The notes under the pieces are model-generated. The model had not been told where the DNA came from, made no database searches, and was given only the letters and a program-made list of their open reading frames with translations. DNA of 64,000 nucleotides from Oceanospirillum sediminis (GTDB taxonomy: Bacteria > Pseudomonadota > Gammaproteobacteria > Pseudomonadales > Halomonadaceae), in assembly GCF_014164585.1 (NCBI RefSeq), contig NZ_JACJFM010000001.1, positions 124,001 through 188,000 of the forward strand, read 5' to 3'. Each line of letters opens with the position of its first letter. The first letter of the stretch is position 1. Both the position numbers and the translations under genes were made by a program. Shown here one piece after another: positions 9,443-19,611 of this stretch.

Positions 9443-10759
9443 ATGACACTCAATCGCTCAGATATTTCTTCACCCGACACTGCAGGGCCATCAGAAAACA
9501 GCTCACACAGTATGGCCATTATCGGTGCAGGTATTATAGGTTTGTGTTGCGCTCTTCAGGCGCAGGCACAGGGATACCAGGTAACGCTTTACGATAAAAA
9601 TCAACCCAGCAAAGGGGCATCTTTCGGAAATGCAGGTTATCTGGCGACCGAACTGATCGATCCTCTGGCGACCATATCAACACTGAAAATAGCCCCCTGG
9701 CTATGGCTGAACCCACGTGGACCGCTCTTTTTACCTGCCAGCCACATGCTGAAAGTATTGCCCTGGCTGAAACGATTTATTAACGCGGCGAAACCGGATC
9801 AGGCCAATCTGAGCCGTCAGGCACTGACCCGGCTTAATAAAGAATCGGTACCTGCCTGGCGGCGATTGCTGAGTATTGTCGGCGCAGAAGATGAACTGGT
9901 ACGCTCAGGCTATCTTCTGGTCTGGGAGAATAAACGAAAAAAACAGCAAGCTCTGAATCACATTAAATATATGCAGGACTCAGGAGTTGCCTGTGAATAT
10001 GCAGAAGGTGAAAAACTGCAAGCGCTTGAACCTGAACTGGGAAAACGCCTGAGCCATGCCATTTATTACCCTGAGGCTTGCAGAGTCAGAGATCCATATC
10101 AGTTATGCGACAGATTATTTCAGGCATTCTTGCAACAAGGTGGTCATTTTATCCGTGAGCAGGTTGAACAGGTTACTCCTGCCCCCGGAAAAATTAATAT
10201 TATCACTCTCAGCACAGAGACCGGGGTAAAAGAAAATGTATTTGATAACGCCATTATCTGTACCGGAGCATGGAGTAAAAAGCTTCTGCGCCCCATCGGC
10301 CTGGATGTCCCCCTGGAAGCGGAACGTGGTTACCATATCACTCTGCCCGATCAGCAGGCAGTCATTAAGCATGCCATAGGTTCGGCAGAACGACGTTTTG
10401 TTATCACACCTCTCGCATCGGGGCTAAGAGCCGTAGGTGTCACAGAACTTGGCGGGCTTGAAGCTGATCCTTGTTCTCAGCGTTTCAACATGCTGAAACA
10501 TCACTTGCTTCAGTTACTGCCCGTGCTGGCTGACAAACCTGACTCCTCCTATGAAAAATGGATGGGGCATCGGCCAACTTTGCCGGATTCTTTACCTGTA
10601 ATAGATCAGCATCCGGGTTACCCGAATCTTCTGTTTGCCTTTGGCAATCAACACCTGGGGCTGACTCAGGCTGCAGCCACGGCAGAACTCGTGCTCTCTC
10701 TGGTGAAAGGTCAACAGGGATTTATGCCTGCTCATTATTTCTCGGTGTCTCGCTTCTGA
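9443..10759 (+). CDS. DadA-like FAD-dependent D-amino acid dehydrogenase
   Basis: This 438-residue protein belongs to the DAO/DadA family of flavoproteins, which oxidise D-amino acids (or other amines) to imino acids and pass electrons to the membrane quinone pool. The FAD-binding GAGIIGLCCALQAQ motif begins at about residue 27, and SKGASFGNAGYL follows, as in DadA. A conserved C-terminal block (WMGHRPTLPDSLPVIDQ, then FAFGNQHLGLTQA) is present. Length is near that of DadA (about 432). It is the third gene of the operon and is followed by a clear terminator. The N-terminal extension before the FAD motif (about 25 residues) is slightly long. The exact substrate is open; D-proline or D-lysine fits the neighbouring reductase. 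Confidence 0.87.
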   Translation: MTLNRSDISSPDTAGPSENSSHSMAIIGAGIIGLCCALQAQAQGYQVTLYDKNQPSKGASFGNAGYLATELIDPLATISTLKIAPWLWLNPRGPLFLPASHMLKVLPWLKRFINAAKPDQANLSRQALTRLNKESVPAWRRLLSIVGAEDELVRSGYLLVWENKRKKQQALNHIKYMQDSGVACEYAEGEKLQALEPELGKRLSHAIYYPEACRVRDPYQLCDRLFQAFLQQGGHFIREQVEQVTPAPGKINIITLSTETGVKENVFDNAIICTGAWSKKLLRPIGLDVPLEAERGYHITLPDQQAVIKHAIGSAERRFVITPLASGLRAVGVTELGGLEADPCSQRFNMLKHHLLQLLPVLADKPDSSYEKWMGHRPTLPDSLPVIDQHPGYPNLLFAFGNQHLGLTQAAATAELVLSLVKGQQGFMPAHYFSVSRF

Positions 10760-10817
10760 AGCTGAAAGTCATCTGCCAGACACAGTAAAATTGATTAAAG
10801 TGCGGTTCTGCCGTTTT

Positions 10818-10841
10818 GCCGGGATTATTTCCGGCTTTTTT
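10818..10841 (+). terminator. Rho-independent terminator after dadA-like gene
   Basis: GCCGG, an 8-base loop, CCGGC and then six Ts. It ends the reductase-transporter-dehydrogenase operon. Confidence 0.75.
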
Positions 10842-10939
10842 ATCTCTTCTGCAAAGTCAGATTAAAATGAAGTGCCCGACAGAAAAAAGATCACATGAGG
10901 CTCTTTTATAGGAAATACAGAGATAAAATACAGAATAAG

Positions 10940-10987
10940 TATCCACAAAAAGGCTGCATCAGCCTGTGGATAAGTTGCTGATAACTT
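10940..10987. repeat. DnaA-box-containing repeat, copy B
   Basis: TATCCACA at 10940-10947 and TGTGGATAA at 10965-10973 form outer arms around an inner GGCTG-cat-CAGCC stem. Segment 10955-10987 is 30/33 identical to copy A at 3547-3579. Similarity continues weakly downstream, where both copies have a GATCA-TTTT-TACA stretch. Confidence 0.65.
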
Positions 10988-11102
10988 ATTACTGCCCGGA
11001 ATTCGCGCTTTTCAGCGCGTTCTGATCAAATTTTGTACAGGACTAAAGCCGAGCTTTCCGGTATGATATTCGGCCCTGTTTTTCCAGCTCATACCATCAT
11101 GA

Positions 11103-12263
<1,161 letters not shown>

Positions 12264-12294
12264 TTCAGATCTGATACACGACAGTGCCAACAAT

Positions 12295-12573
12295 ATGAAA
12301 CTGAAACAACGTCTGATCCGCATGTCTGAAAACAGCCCGCAGAATTTTCGCCGGGTGGTTATAGGTACCCTGATCTTTTTTGGCGGTGCCGGTATGCTGA
12401 TGTGGGCGGAAGGAGCCACTCATCTGGAGCCTTTACGGCAAGAGCTGATGGCTCTTCTGGCTCTGATCATGATAGGTATCGGAGCCAGCCTGGCACTGCT
12501 GGGCTATCTGGGTCTGAGTGTGTTCCGGATTATCAAATTTCTGGATGATAAAGATGACGACGCGCTTTCCTGA
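12295..12573 (+). CDS. Small inner-membrane protein
   Basis: This 92-residue protein is of unknown family. It has a basic N-terminus of about 20 residues, two hydrophobic helices at about 21-40 and 48-75, and an acidic tail (DDKDDD). The topology suggests both ends in the cytoplasm. It begins 31 bp after dapE and its 3' end overlaps the next start by 20 bp, so the three genes are probably one unit. No function can be given. Confidence 0.7.
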   Translation: MKLKQRLIRMSENSPQNFRRVVIGTLIFFGGAGMLMWAEGATHLEPLRQELMALLALIMIGIGASLALLGYLGLSVFRIIKFLDDKDDDALS

Positions 12574-12937
12574 TATTGAGATTTACGTTAATGATCCTGA
12601 ATTAGAACAGATCGTTCAGTGGTTAAACGAAGTATTTGCCAGCGTTGAAGAGCCGGTTCGGCTGGATAAGCGCACTTTGCTGTATAAAACCATCAATGCC
12701 GATGGCAAAGAGATCCCGGTGAATGTGGTAGAAAAAGCCGCAGGCAAATACTGGAGTGTCTGGTTTGACAGCCCTGAGAGTCCCTGGGCGACGGACATTG
12801 ATTGTGCGCGGGCTGCTTTTGCTTATTTTAATACCACTATCCGCTGCTCTGTAGGCTCCTGGGAACCGGATCAGCCGATGGATCTGTGGTGGCAAATCAG
12901 TAAAAAAGGTGAGGGTGAGATCAGCTGGCCAGACTAA
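12554..12937 (+). CDS. Hypothetical acidic protein
   Basis: This 127-residue soluble protein has no recognised domain. It is acidic and rich in Trp (WSVWFDSPESPWATD, WWQISKKGEGEISW), with a mixed alpha/beta look. The ATG at 12554 is preferred to an upstream in-frame start at 12518, because it gives the natural opening TTRFPDIEIYVNDPELEQ and only a short overlap with the membrane-protein gene. It is likely translationally coupled to the gene before it. Function unknown. Confidence 0.7.
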   Translation: MTTRFPDIEIYVNDPELEQIVQWLNEVFASVEEPVRLDKRTLLYKTINADGKEIPVNVVEKAAGKYWSVWFDSPESPWATDIDCARAAFAYFNTTIRCSVGSWEPDQPMDLWWQISKKGEGEISWPD

Positions 12938-12977
12938 AACAGCGCTGTACCAGCCTCTTTTCGACCAAAAAATAAAT

Positions 12978-12999
12978 ATGCCCGGTCAGAACCGGGCAT
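12978..12999. terminator. Perfect hairpin between convergent genes
   Basis: ATGCCCGGT, loop CAGA, ACCGGGCAT: a 9-bp perfect stem. On the minus strand it is followed by a T-rich run (complement of 12967-12977), so it probably terminates the cold-shock gene; it may also serve the dapE unit. Confidence 0.7.
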
Positions 13000-13027
13000 A
13001 ATCAGATATCAGGTAACAACTCAGCAA

Positions 13028-13447
13028 TTAGCTAATAACGGTAACATCTTCCGCCTGTAACCCTTTATCACTCTGAATAATCGCAAAACGCACACGTTGC
13101 CCTTCAGCCAGTGAACGATGGCCAGTTCCCCGAATTGAGCGGAAATGCACAAACACATCACCACCTGAATCACGGGTAATAAAACCAAACCCTTTTGAGA
13201 CGTTAAACCACTTCACCGTCCCCATTTCACGATCATCATTTTCATCATTAGTAATATTCGCCAGCTGAGGTGTCATATAGTTCAGCGCTGCCGTACCAAT
13301 GAAGGTTGTCAGAAAAAATACCACTGCGGCTTGTACAAAATTTTCCTGAGTTATATCAGCCTGTGTGACGGCATCAATAGCAAAGGGCCCTATCACAGCC
13401 ATTACCAGGCTGATTAACACACAACGAACAAAGGAATTTTTGCTCAT
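13028..13447 (-). CDS. Membrane-anchored cold-shock domain protein
   Basis: This 139-residue protein has two hydrophobic helices in its N-terminal half (about residues 6-24 and 36-55) and a complete cold-shock domain in its C-terminal half (about 72-138). The single-strand nucleic acid-binding motifs are intact: KGFGFI (RNP1) and VFVHF (RNP2). Ordinary CspA proteins are about 70 residues and soluble, so this one would hold the RNA-binding domain at the inner membrane. The ATG at 13447 is chosen because a GAGAG site precedes it and the fourteen residues upstream look like leader. It is monocistronic, with a hairpin terminator downstream. Confidence 0.88.
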   Translation of the reverse strand: MSKNSFVRCVLISLVMAVIGPFAIDAVTQADITQENFVQAAVVFFLTTFIGTAALNYMTPQLANITNDENDDREMGTVKWFNVSKGFGFITRDSGGDVFVHFRSIRGTGHRSLAEGQRVRFAIIQSDKGLQAEDVTVIS

Positions 13448-13679
13448 AGTTACACTCTCATACCCTGTAGTTATTATTAAAATCATCCAGAAAACAATGA
13501 GATAACGACCTGAATTCCATTTTCAGGCGATTAGCATCACAGTTGGCCCGAGGCTTTCGGTAAAACATCTTGAACTGTTGTAAAATCAACACCCTGAGCC
13601 AGAGCTGTGTAAACTATTATACAGAGCCTGTTCTGCACTTGAAGTGCCAGAAACCCTATAACCTGTCGGGAGTTTAATA

Positions 13680-13895
13680 ATGTCTGATATGCGTGTTGAT
13701 GAGGTAGAAATTCGTCTGGCGTTTCAGGAAGACACCATTGAAGCCTTAAATAAAATCGTAGCCGAGCAGGATAAGCGTATCCAGCGGCTGGAAGAGGGCA
13801 TACGTCAATTGTATAAGGAGGTACAGGAGCATCGTAGTCAGGATGATGACATTCGGCCATTTGATCCGGCGAATGAAGTCCCCCCCCATTACTGA
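13680..13895 (+). CDS. slyX: SlyX family protein
   Basis: SlyX is a small coiled-coil protein conserved in gammaproteobacteria, of unclear function. The 71-residue product shows the typical opening (EVEIRLAFQEDTIEALN) and heptads continuing to about residue 50, then a polar tail ending PPHY, as seen in the family. GGGAG lies just upstream of the ATG. The gene stands alone between the cold-shock gene and bolA. Confidence 0.9.
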   Translation: MSDMRVDEVEIRLAFQEDTIEALNKIVAEQDKRIQRLEEGIRQLYKEVQEHRSQDDDIRPFDPANEVPPHY

Positions 13896-13942
13896 TCAGA
13901 AATTATACGCCTGCAAATCTGGTGTGCTTAGCCTGGTTTAAA

Positions 13943-13974
13943 GATACTGAGCAGCTCAGAACCTGCTCAGTATC
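13943..13974. terminator. Strong hairpin between slyX and bolA
   Basis: GATACTGAGCAG and CTGCTCAGTATC form a perfect 12-bp stem with an 8-base loop between two convergent genes. No T-run is present; it may act as a Rho-assisted end or as a block to convergent transcription. Confidence 0.5.
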
Positions 13975-14027
13975 CCATTACGGAAGGCCATATCGAAAAC
14001 TTGTCAGCCCTGCTGAGTTACCATCTG

Positions 14028-14342
14028 TCAGTGGTCGTGTTTACTGCCACCCAGACAGTTCGGAGACGCTGGCACCTCCTGCTGACGCCCCTGCCACTCC
14101 TCTTCGGTATAGGCATGGATTGCCAGGGCATGTACACCATTGGCCATTTCGTCTGCCAGAATGCCATATACGGACTGATGACGCTGAACCGGACGTTTAC
14201 CGGAGAAAGCATCAGACACCAGGGTCAGTTTAAAATGGGAGTTCTCCCCCCGGCTGTGTTTATGACTTTCATTTTCCACCGACAGAAAACTCAGTGATAA
14301 CTGATCGGCCAGTTTCTGTTCAATCGTCTGCTGTACACTCAT
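14028..14342 (-). CDS. bolA: BolA family protein
   Basis: BolA proteins act with monothiol glutaredoxins in iron-sulfur handling and in E. coli affect cell shape and stress response. The 104-residue product shows the conserved block ENESHKHSRGENSHFKLTLVS, then FSGKRPVQRHQSVYGILADEM and VHALAIHAYTEEEW, which is the helix-turn fold typical of BolA. The invariant His residues are present. The ATG at 14342 is chosen (MSVQQTIEQKL) since an upstream in-frame start adds an atypical extension. It is convergent with slyX. Confidence 0.92.
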   Translation of the reverse strand: MSVQQTIEQKLADQLSLSFLSVENESHKHSRGENSHFKLTLVSDAFSGKRPVQRHQSVYGILADEMANGVHALAIHAYTEEEWQGRQQEVPASPNCLGGSKHDH

Positions 14343-14542
14343 GATGCTCTTTCGCTCCGCACTAAATCCAACAGGACCGGATATTCTGTCACACACAAAA
14401 TAAGCCAGTAAGGCTATGAGTCTGATCAGAATAATCCCGAGTAAATTAGTCCGATTATATCAGGCCTCAGAAATCCTGTATTGCCTGATACCAGATCGAA
14501 GCTACTGCCCCTGAACAACAAAACCGTTATCACACGACCTGC

Positions 14543-15934
14543 TCAGCGATCCGGATCTTTCAGGTGATCCGTAACCTCTGTTTTACCCTGCCGCTTCTGC
14601 AATTCATCCAGCTCAGATTTACTGGCATTCATAATGACCTGCTTGATTCTGTGTGTCACCCACCAGACCAGTGCAATCACCACCGGCACCGCAATACCGG
14701 TAGCCAGATCTTTATTCACCGGCACACCTGCGCTGTATAACGCATTCAGAATAATTTTAACCAGACTGATTGTGTAGTAACTGATCGCGGCTATGGACAG
14801 GCCTTCAACGGTTTCCTGTAAACGCATCTGCAGTCGGCCACGACGATCCATAGAGGTCAGCAGATCCTGATTCTGAGCTTCAATAGTCAGATCAACACGG
14901 GTCTGCAACAGATCGCCAGCTCGCTCAATACGACGCGCCAGATCTTCCAGACGTTCACTGACTGACTCACAGGTGTGATAAGCCGGGGTCAGACGCCTTT
15001 CAAGAAAGGAACTGATGGTAAAGTAGTTTTCCACCTGCTGCTCTTTCAGCTCATCCATCCGCTTCATCACCAGCGCATAATAAGCGCGCATAGCAGAGAA
15101 ACGATAGTTAGTATCAGTACGCCAGCGCTCAACCATCGCCGCCATCATGGATAGCTCTTTCAGCATGCGGCGCTCATCTTCATGGTCTTTCAGGTCTGCA
15201 ACATTGGCAATAATCGTGGCCAGTTTGCGATCAATCTGCTGTAGTTCGGGGCTCAGACGGCGAGCTTCCGGCAGCGCCAGCAGCCCCATCAGACGGTAGG
15301 TTTCCAGCTCCAGCAGACGCTGTAACAAACGCCCTGTCTGGTTATTATTCAGACCACGGTTATGCACCAGAAAGCGGCCAAAACCATCACCATGCAGGCG
15401 AAAAGCGCTCCATACAGAAGCACCACCATCCATCAGATGGCCGTTCACCAGCCGTTGTCCTTCAAAACAGGTTTTCAACTGCTCCCGCGTCAGTTTCGGC
15501 TGCGCCGGATCCAGCATCTCGACATGAAATGCCGCCACCACCTGTCCCGGCAACTGCTTAAGCCAGTCCTGAGGAATCAGCTCCAGTGCCGTACTGTCAA
15601 AAGGCTGATCACCGGTTCCCGGACGAATAAAGGTATAAGTCACAAATTCCATATGACGACCACAGCGGAACTGAAAACCACCAAAATCAGCCTGATAGAA
15701 GTTACTGCCCTGGGCCGGCATATTCACACCATAGCGCTGACACAGGCTTTGCAGATGGGCAAATTCCTGTTCCTTCTCTTCTTCTGATAGCAGCACAGCC
15801 AGCCGGGAAACACGGGCCGGTGTCTGTACCACAGGAAAAGGACGGGCATGCAGCTCGTTGTAAAGCTCATCTCTTCTGGGATGAACATTGAAGGGCAGAA
15901 TAGATTCTGCCAGGGACTGTACCTCTGCGCTCAT
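14543..15934 (-). CDS. DUF3422 family membrane protein
   Basis: This 463-residue protein matches the DUF3422 family of proteobacterial proteins of unknown function. Its opening, FNVHPRRDELYNELHARPFP, is the family signature. The middle is long and helical, with probable coiled coil between residues 210 and 370. Two hydrophobic segments at about 380-400 and 405-430 anchor it in the membrane, followed by a charged tail. It has no close partner gene; a terminator-like hairpin lies about 118 bp upstream. No biochemical role is known to me. Confidence 0.88.
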   Translation of the reverse strand: MSAEVQSLAESILPFNVHPRRDELYNELHARPFPVVQTPARVSRLAVLLSEEEKEQEFAHLQSLCQRYGVNMPAQGSNFYQADFGGFQFRCGRHMEFVTYTFIRPGTGDQPFDSTALELIPQDWLKQLPGQVVAAFHVEMLDPAQPKLTREQLKTCFEGQRLVNGHLMDGGASVWSAFRLHGDGFGRFLVHNRGLNNNQTGRLLQRLLELETYRLMGLLALPEARRLSPELQQIDRKLATIIANVADLKDHEDERRMLKELSMMAAMVERWRTDTNYRFSAMRAYYALVMKRMDELKEQQVENYFTISSFLERRLTPAYHTCESVSERLEDLARRIERAGDLLQTRVDLTIEAQNQDLLTSMDRRGRLQMRLQETVEGLSIAAISYYTISLVKIILNALYSAGVPVNKDLATGIAVPVVIALVWWVTHRIKQVIMNASKSELDELQKRQGKTEVTDHLKDPDR

Positions 15935-16051
15935 GTCTGTTCGTTATCCTTCTTATCTTTTTTATCGCCAGTATCGGTCTGGTTATCTTTTATCGGTCAG
16001 CACTGCTTGTCCGGAACAGGCCATGCAAAAAAACAGCACTGATAAAAAAAA

Positions 16052-16076
16052 CGGCCCGAGTGCGAACACCGGGCCG
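16052..16076 (-). terminator. Rho-independent terminator of ybbAP operon
   Basis: On the minus strand CGGCCCG, an 11-base loop and CGGGCCG are followed by eight Ts (complement of 16044-16051). It lies 195 bp beyond ybbP, with other inverted repeats in between. Confidence 0.75.
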
Positions 16077-16204
16077 CTGATTATGCTGGAATATGCAAAA
16101 AATACTCCAGCTGAACGGGCAGTATATTCTGCTGAACTCCTGCACCCACCACAGCGTTATTGCCTCATGATGTCACCGGAGTTTCAGTTTATCCCGACGC
16201 GTCA

Positions 16205-16260
16205 TAATGCCAGCATCCTGATACCTTCCATCCGGTCACAGGTATAACACGCTGGCATTA
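16205..16260. repeat. Nested inverted repeat downstream of ybbP
   Basis: TAATGCCAGC at 16205-16214 pairs with GCTGGCATTA at 16251-16260; inside it ATACC at 16221-16225 pairs with GGTAT at 16241-16245. It starts 10 bp beyond the ybbP stop and may stabilise the mRNA end. Confidence 0.5.
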
Positions 16261-16270
16261 ACGCAACATG

Positions 16271-18868
16271 CTAGCCTGCCCGTAGCACCTGTAATGGTGG
16301 CAGCTGAATCACATGCCGCGTTCCCCACATACCAGCCAGGGTAATAATAACGCCACCACTGACCGGCAGCACCAGCCAGTGACTCAGGCTCAGGCTGTAC
16401 TCCAGTTCGAACAGGTTACGATACAGCAAAGACGCTGTCAGCTCTGACCCCATCAGTGCCAGACCGCCCGCCAGTACACCCAGCAAGACAAACTCAATCA
16501 TCTGAATTTGTCGGATCTGAGCACCGGATGCTCCTAATGTGCGATAGAGCGCACCTTCACGCAATCGGTCATCCAGACTATTTCTGACCGCCGCCAGCAG
16601 CAGAATCAGACCACATAACAGAGTGAAGCCCAGCATCACTTCAACCGCCAGAGTCACCTGCTCCAGGATCTGACGTACCTGAGCCAGAATCTGGCCGATA
16701 TCCAGCAAAGAAACTGCCGGGAACTGACGCACCAGCTCAGGAACCAGATCACGATTGCCTTCCGGCAGATAAAAACTGGCTAACAGGGTTTGCGGCAGAG
16801 TTTCCAGTACTCCAGGAGGGGTCAGCACATAAAAGTTAGGCTGAAAATTATCCCAGTTAACACGACGGATATTGACCACCTCTCCGGTGATTCTGTAACC
16901 CGCCAGATTAAAGGTCAGCTGATCGCCCATGCCCAGCGCCAGGTGCTCTGCCATACCGGATTCCAGAGACATAGGAATAATGGTCTGACCGGCCTGATCA
17001 CCCTGACCCTCAGCTTGTTTGCTGGCAGGCAGCGTCATCAGGGATTCGTTATCCCACCACTGCCCATCAATCACAACATTCTGGTCCGGCAGAGTACTAC
17101 GCCAGGACAGGTTCAGTTCCCGATGCAGGGCGTTATATTCCCGGCTCTCTTCCGGCACCATCTCCAGAGCAGGACGACCATTAATCAGTTCCAGACGGGC
17201 ACGAACCATAGGGTACAGAGGCGAACGCTCAACCCCGGCTTTATCCAGTGTGGCAGCGAACTGATCTTTTTCATAAGGCTGAATATTAATCGCAAAATGG
17301 TTAGGCGCACTGTCAGGCAACTGTTGCTGCCAGCTGACCAGAAGATCGTTACGGATCAGTGCCACCAGAGCCACCACCATCAACACCAGACCAAAGGCCA
17401 TCACCTGGGGCAAAGCGGTTTGTTTATGGCTGTACAGGCTGCGAATCGCCAGTCTGGGTCTGGACGGTAAACGAGGTCCCACTACTTTCAGCACCCGGAA
17501 CAACCCCAGGGTAATCAGAGCCGATAACACCAACACCAGAATCAGCCCCAGTGTCAGCCACAGGGTCAGCATCAGATCACCGCAATACCAGAACACCAGC
17601 AGTACCAGAGCCACCAGTGCCAGGCCATAGACCAGAGCAGACGAAGGCGTTGCCATATCCAGATCACGCCGGAACACCCGCAGTGGTGACACCTGTTTCA
17701 GCTGCATCAGAGGCGCACTGGCAAATCCCATCAGCAATAACAGACCCGTACCTGTTGCCAGCAACCAGGGCTGCCAACTGGCCGGAGGCAGATATACCGG
17801 CAACAGATCAGCAATCAGACTGATTCCTGATGCCTGCAGCACATATCCCAGACAAGCACCCATCAAAGAGGCAATCAGTCCCAGTACCAGTAACATGCGC
17901 TGATAAATACCGCCCATTAATTGCGCGGTATGCCCCAGGCTGGCCATCACGGCCACGGTATCCTGACGGCGACGGGCAAAACGAGCAGCAGCCATAGCTA
18001 CTGCCACACCAGATAAGATCACCGCACCAATACTGGTCAGCTGCAGATAACGCTGCGCACGATCCAGTGCAGTGCCAACCGATGGCCGATCCTGGCGAAC
18101 ATCCAGTAAACGATGGGCCGGTTCCAGCTCAGGCTCCAGCCAGGCTTTGAAACGGTCTATCTGATCAGGTTGTCCGGCAAACAGTATACGGAAGGTGACC
18201 CGACTGCCCGGTTGTACCACCTGAGTAGCCGGTACATCGGTAAAATTAATCAGCGCTCTGGGGTTAAAGCTCATAAAACCGCCACCGCGATCCGGCTCTT
18301 TAACAACCAGCTCCCGGATACGAAACAACATCTGTCCGATTTCGATCTCATCTCCAACTGAAGCATTCAGTGCAGACAACAGACGAGGCTCTACCCAGAC
18401 TTCACCGCTGACCGGTAAACGACCCGCACTGTCTATAGGAGCCAGATCCTCCATAGACGCGGCCAGTCCAAGCTGACCTTTTAACGGATAACCCGAAGAT
18501 ACCGCTTTGACAGCCGAGAGCTGAAAGCCGGTATCCGAAGCCACCATACTGGGAAACTCCATAGTGGGCACCACGGTCAGTCCTTCTGTTCTGGCTTTAT
18601 CCAGCCAGTCATCCGGAATGGCTCTGGGGCTGCGTAACACCAGGTCGCCTCCCATCAGCTGAGCAGCCTGCTGCTCCATGCCCCGTTGTAAACGGTCTGC
18701 CAGAAACGCGGTCAGCGCCACGGTCATGACCGCCAGAATCAGTGCCCAGGCCAGCAGGTTCAGATCCCCGGAACGCCATTCACGCCCCAGCAAGCGCATC
18801 GCCATCTGCCAGGAAGACACCCGGACTTTGTTACCTTGCTTACTCCGTTCAGATACCGCTGTTGTCAT
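16271..18868 (-). CDS. ybbP: ABC transporter permease, YbbP-like (FtsX/MacB family)
   Basis: This is the 865-residue permease of an MacB/LolC-like ABC system, similar to E. coli YbbP. An N-terminal TM (about 35-60), a large periplasmic domain, a three-TM cluster (about 280-390), further TMs near 410-500, a second periplasmic domain, and three C-terminal TMs (about 740-850) make the duplicated FtsX layout. Such systems couple ATP hydrolysis to mechanical work on lipids or lipoproteins. The start overlaps the ybbA stop (ATGA), and AGGAGG lies just upstream of the ATG. The genes ybbA, ybbP and tesA are also neighbours in E. coli, which supports the assignment. Confidence 0.92.
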   Translation of the reverse strand: MTTAVSERSKQGNKVRVSSWQMAMRLLGREWRSGDLNLLAWALILAVMTVALTAFLADRLQRGMEQQAAQLMGGDLVLRSPRAIPDDWLDKARTEGLTVVPTMEFPSMVASDTGFQLSAVKAVSSGYPLKGQLGLAASMEDLAPIDSAGRLPVSGEVWVEPRLLSALNASVGDEIEIGQMLFRIRELVVKEPDRGGGFMSFNPRALINFTDVPATQVVQPGSRVTFRILFAGQPDQIDRFKAWLEPELEPAHRLLDVRQDRPSVGTALDRAQRYLQLTSIGAVILSGVAVAMAAARFARRRQDTVAVMASLGHTAQLMGGIYQRMLLVLGLIASLMGACLGYVLQASGISLIADLLPVYLPPASWQPWLLATGTGLLLLMGFASAPLMQLKQVSPLRVFRRDLDMATPSSALVYGLALVALVLLVFWYCGDLMLTLWLTLGLILVLVLSALITLGLFRVLKVVGPRLPSRPRLAIRSLYSHKQTALPQVMAFGLVLMVVALVALIRNDLLVSWQQQLPDSAPNHFAINIQPYEKDQFAATLDKAGVERSPLYPMVRARLELINGRPALEMVPEESREYNALHRELNLSWRSTLPDQNVVIDGQWWDNESLMTLPASKQAEGQGDQAGQTIIPMSLESGMAEHLALGMGDQLTFNLAGYRITGEVVNIRRVNWDNFQPNFYVLTPPGVLETLPQTLLASFYLPEGNRDLVPELVRQFPAVSLLDIGQILAQVRQILEQVTLAVEVMLGFTLLCGLILLLAAVRNSLDDRLREGALYRTLGASGAQIRQIQMIEFVLLGVLAGGLALMGSELTASLLYRNLFELEYSLSLSHWLVLPVSGGVIITLAGMWGTRHVIQLPPLQVLRAG

Positions 18869-19611
18869 AACAAACCTCCTGTCGCGGTGTCCTCTGGCTC
18901 AGAATCGTTCTGAACCTGCTCGTTGAGTTTGCCATCCTGCAGATAGAAACGACGCTGACAACGTTGAGCCAGTGCTTCATCATGGGTAACCAGCACCAGG
19001 GTTGTACCCTGATCCCGATTCAGACTGAACAGCAGATCAATAATGGACTGGCCAGTATTACTGTCCAGGTTGCCGGTCGGTTCATCGGCAAACAGCACTA
19101 CGGGATCACCAGCAAAAGCACGGGCAATGGCCACCCTCTGCTGCTCACCACCGGAAAGCTGACGAGGGTAATGTTTCAATCGGTGGCTCAGTCCTACATT
19201 ATCCAGCCATTTGCGGGCTTTGGCCTGGTAATCCGTATCGCCGGACAGTTCCAGCGGCAACATGACATTTTCCAGTGCCGTCAGGTGCTCAAGCAGCTGA
19301 AAAGACTGGAAAACAAACCCGACCTGCTGCCGGGCCTGCGCTCTTTGTTCTTCGCTTAACTGACTCATGGGCTGATTGTTCAGCCAGATTTCACCGGATG
19401 AACTCTGATCCAGTCCGGCCAGTAGTCCCAGCAGAGTCGATTTACCGGCTCCGGAACTTCCCAGGATGGCTGCACTCTCACCAGCATTGATCTGAAAATC
19501 AATCCCCTTCAGGATATGCAAAGCCTGCTGATCAGCATCGGTCACCGTGCGACAGAGGTTTTCAGTACGAATCACAGAATTTAACGTAACATCGGACGCG
19601 GAAGCATTCAT
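18865..19611 (-). CDS. ybbA: ABC transporter ATP-binding protein YbbA
   Basis: This 248-residue ATPase pairs with YbbP. Walker A is GSSGAGKST (about residues 51-59), the signature is [12 protein letters not shown], and Walker B is [14 protein letters not shown], followed by the switch His in LVTHD. It belongs to the LolD/MacB-like branch. The ATG at 19611 overlaps by two bases the tesA start on the other strand, which is unusual; an in-frame GTG at 19575 would leave some room for promoters. The end overlaps ybbP, so the two are translationally coupled. Confidence 0.92.
   Translation of the reverse strand: MNASASDVTLNSVIRTENLCRTVTDADQQALHILKGIDFQINAGESAAILGSSGAGKSTLLGLLAGLDQSSSGEIWLNNQPMSQLSEEQRAQARQQVGFVFQSFQLLEHLTALENVMLPLELSGDTDYQAKARKWLDNVGLSHRLKHYPRQLSGGEQQRVAIARAFAGDPVVLFADEPTGNLDSNTGQSIIDLLFSLNRDQGTTLVLVTHDEALAQRCQRRFYLQDGKLNEQVQNDSEPEDTATGGLL

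Noticed and set aside
16790-17470. 226-codon plus-strand frame opposite ybbP
   Set aside because: Composition is that of a mirrored frame of ybbP; no family features.
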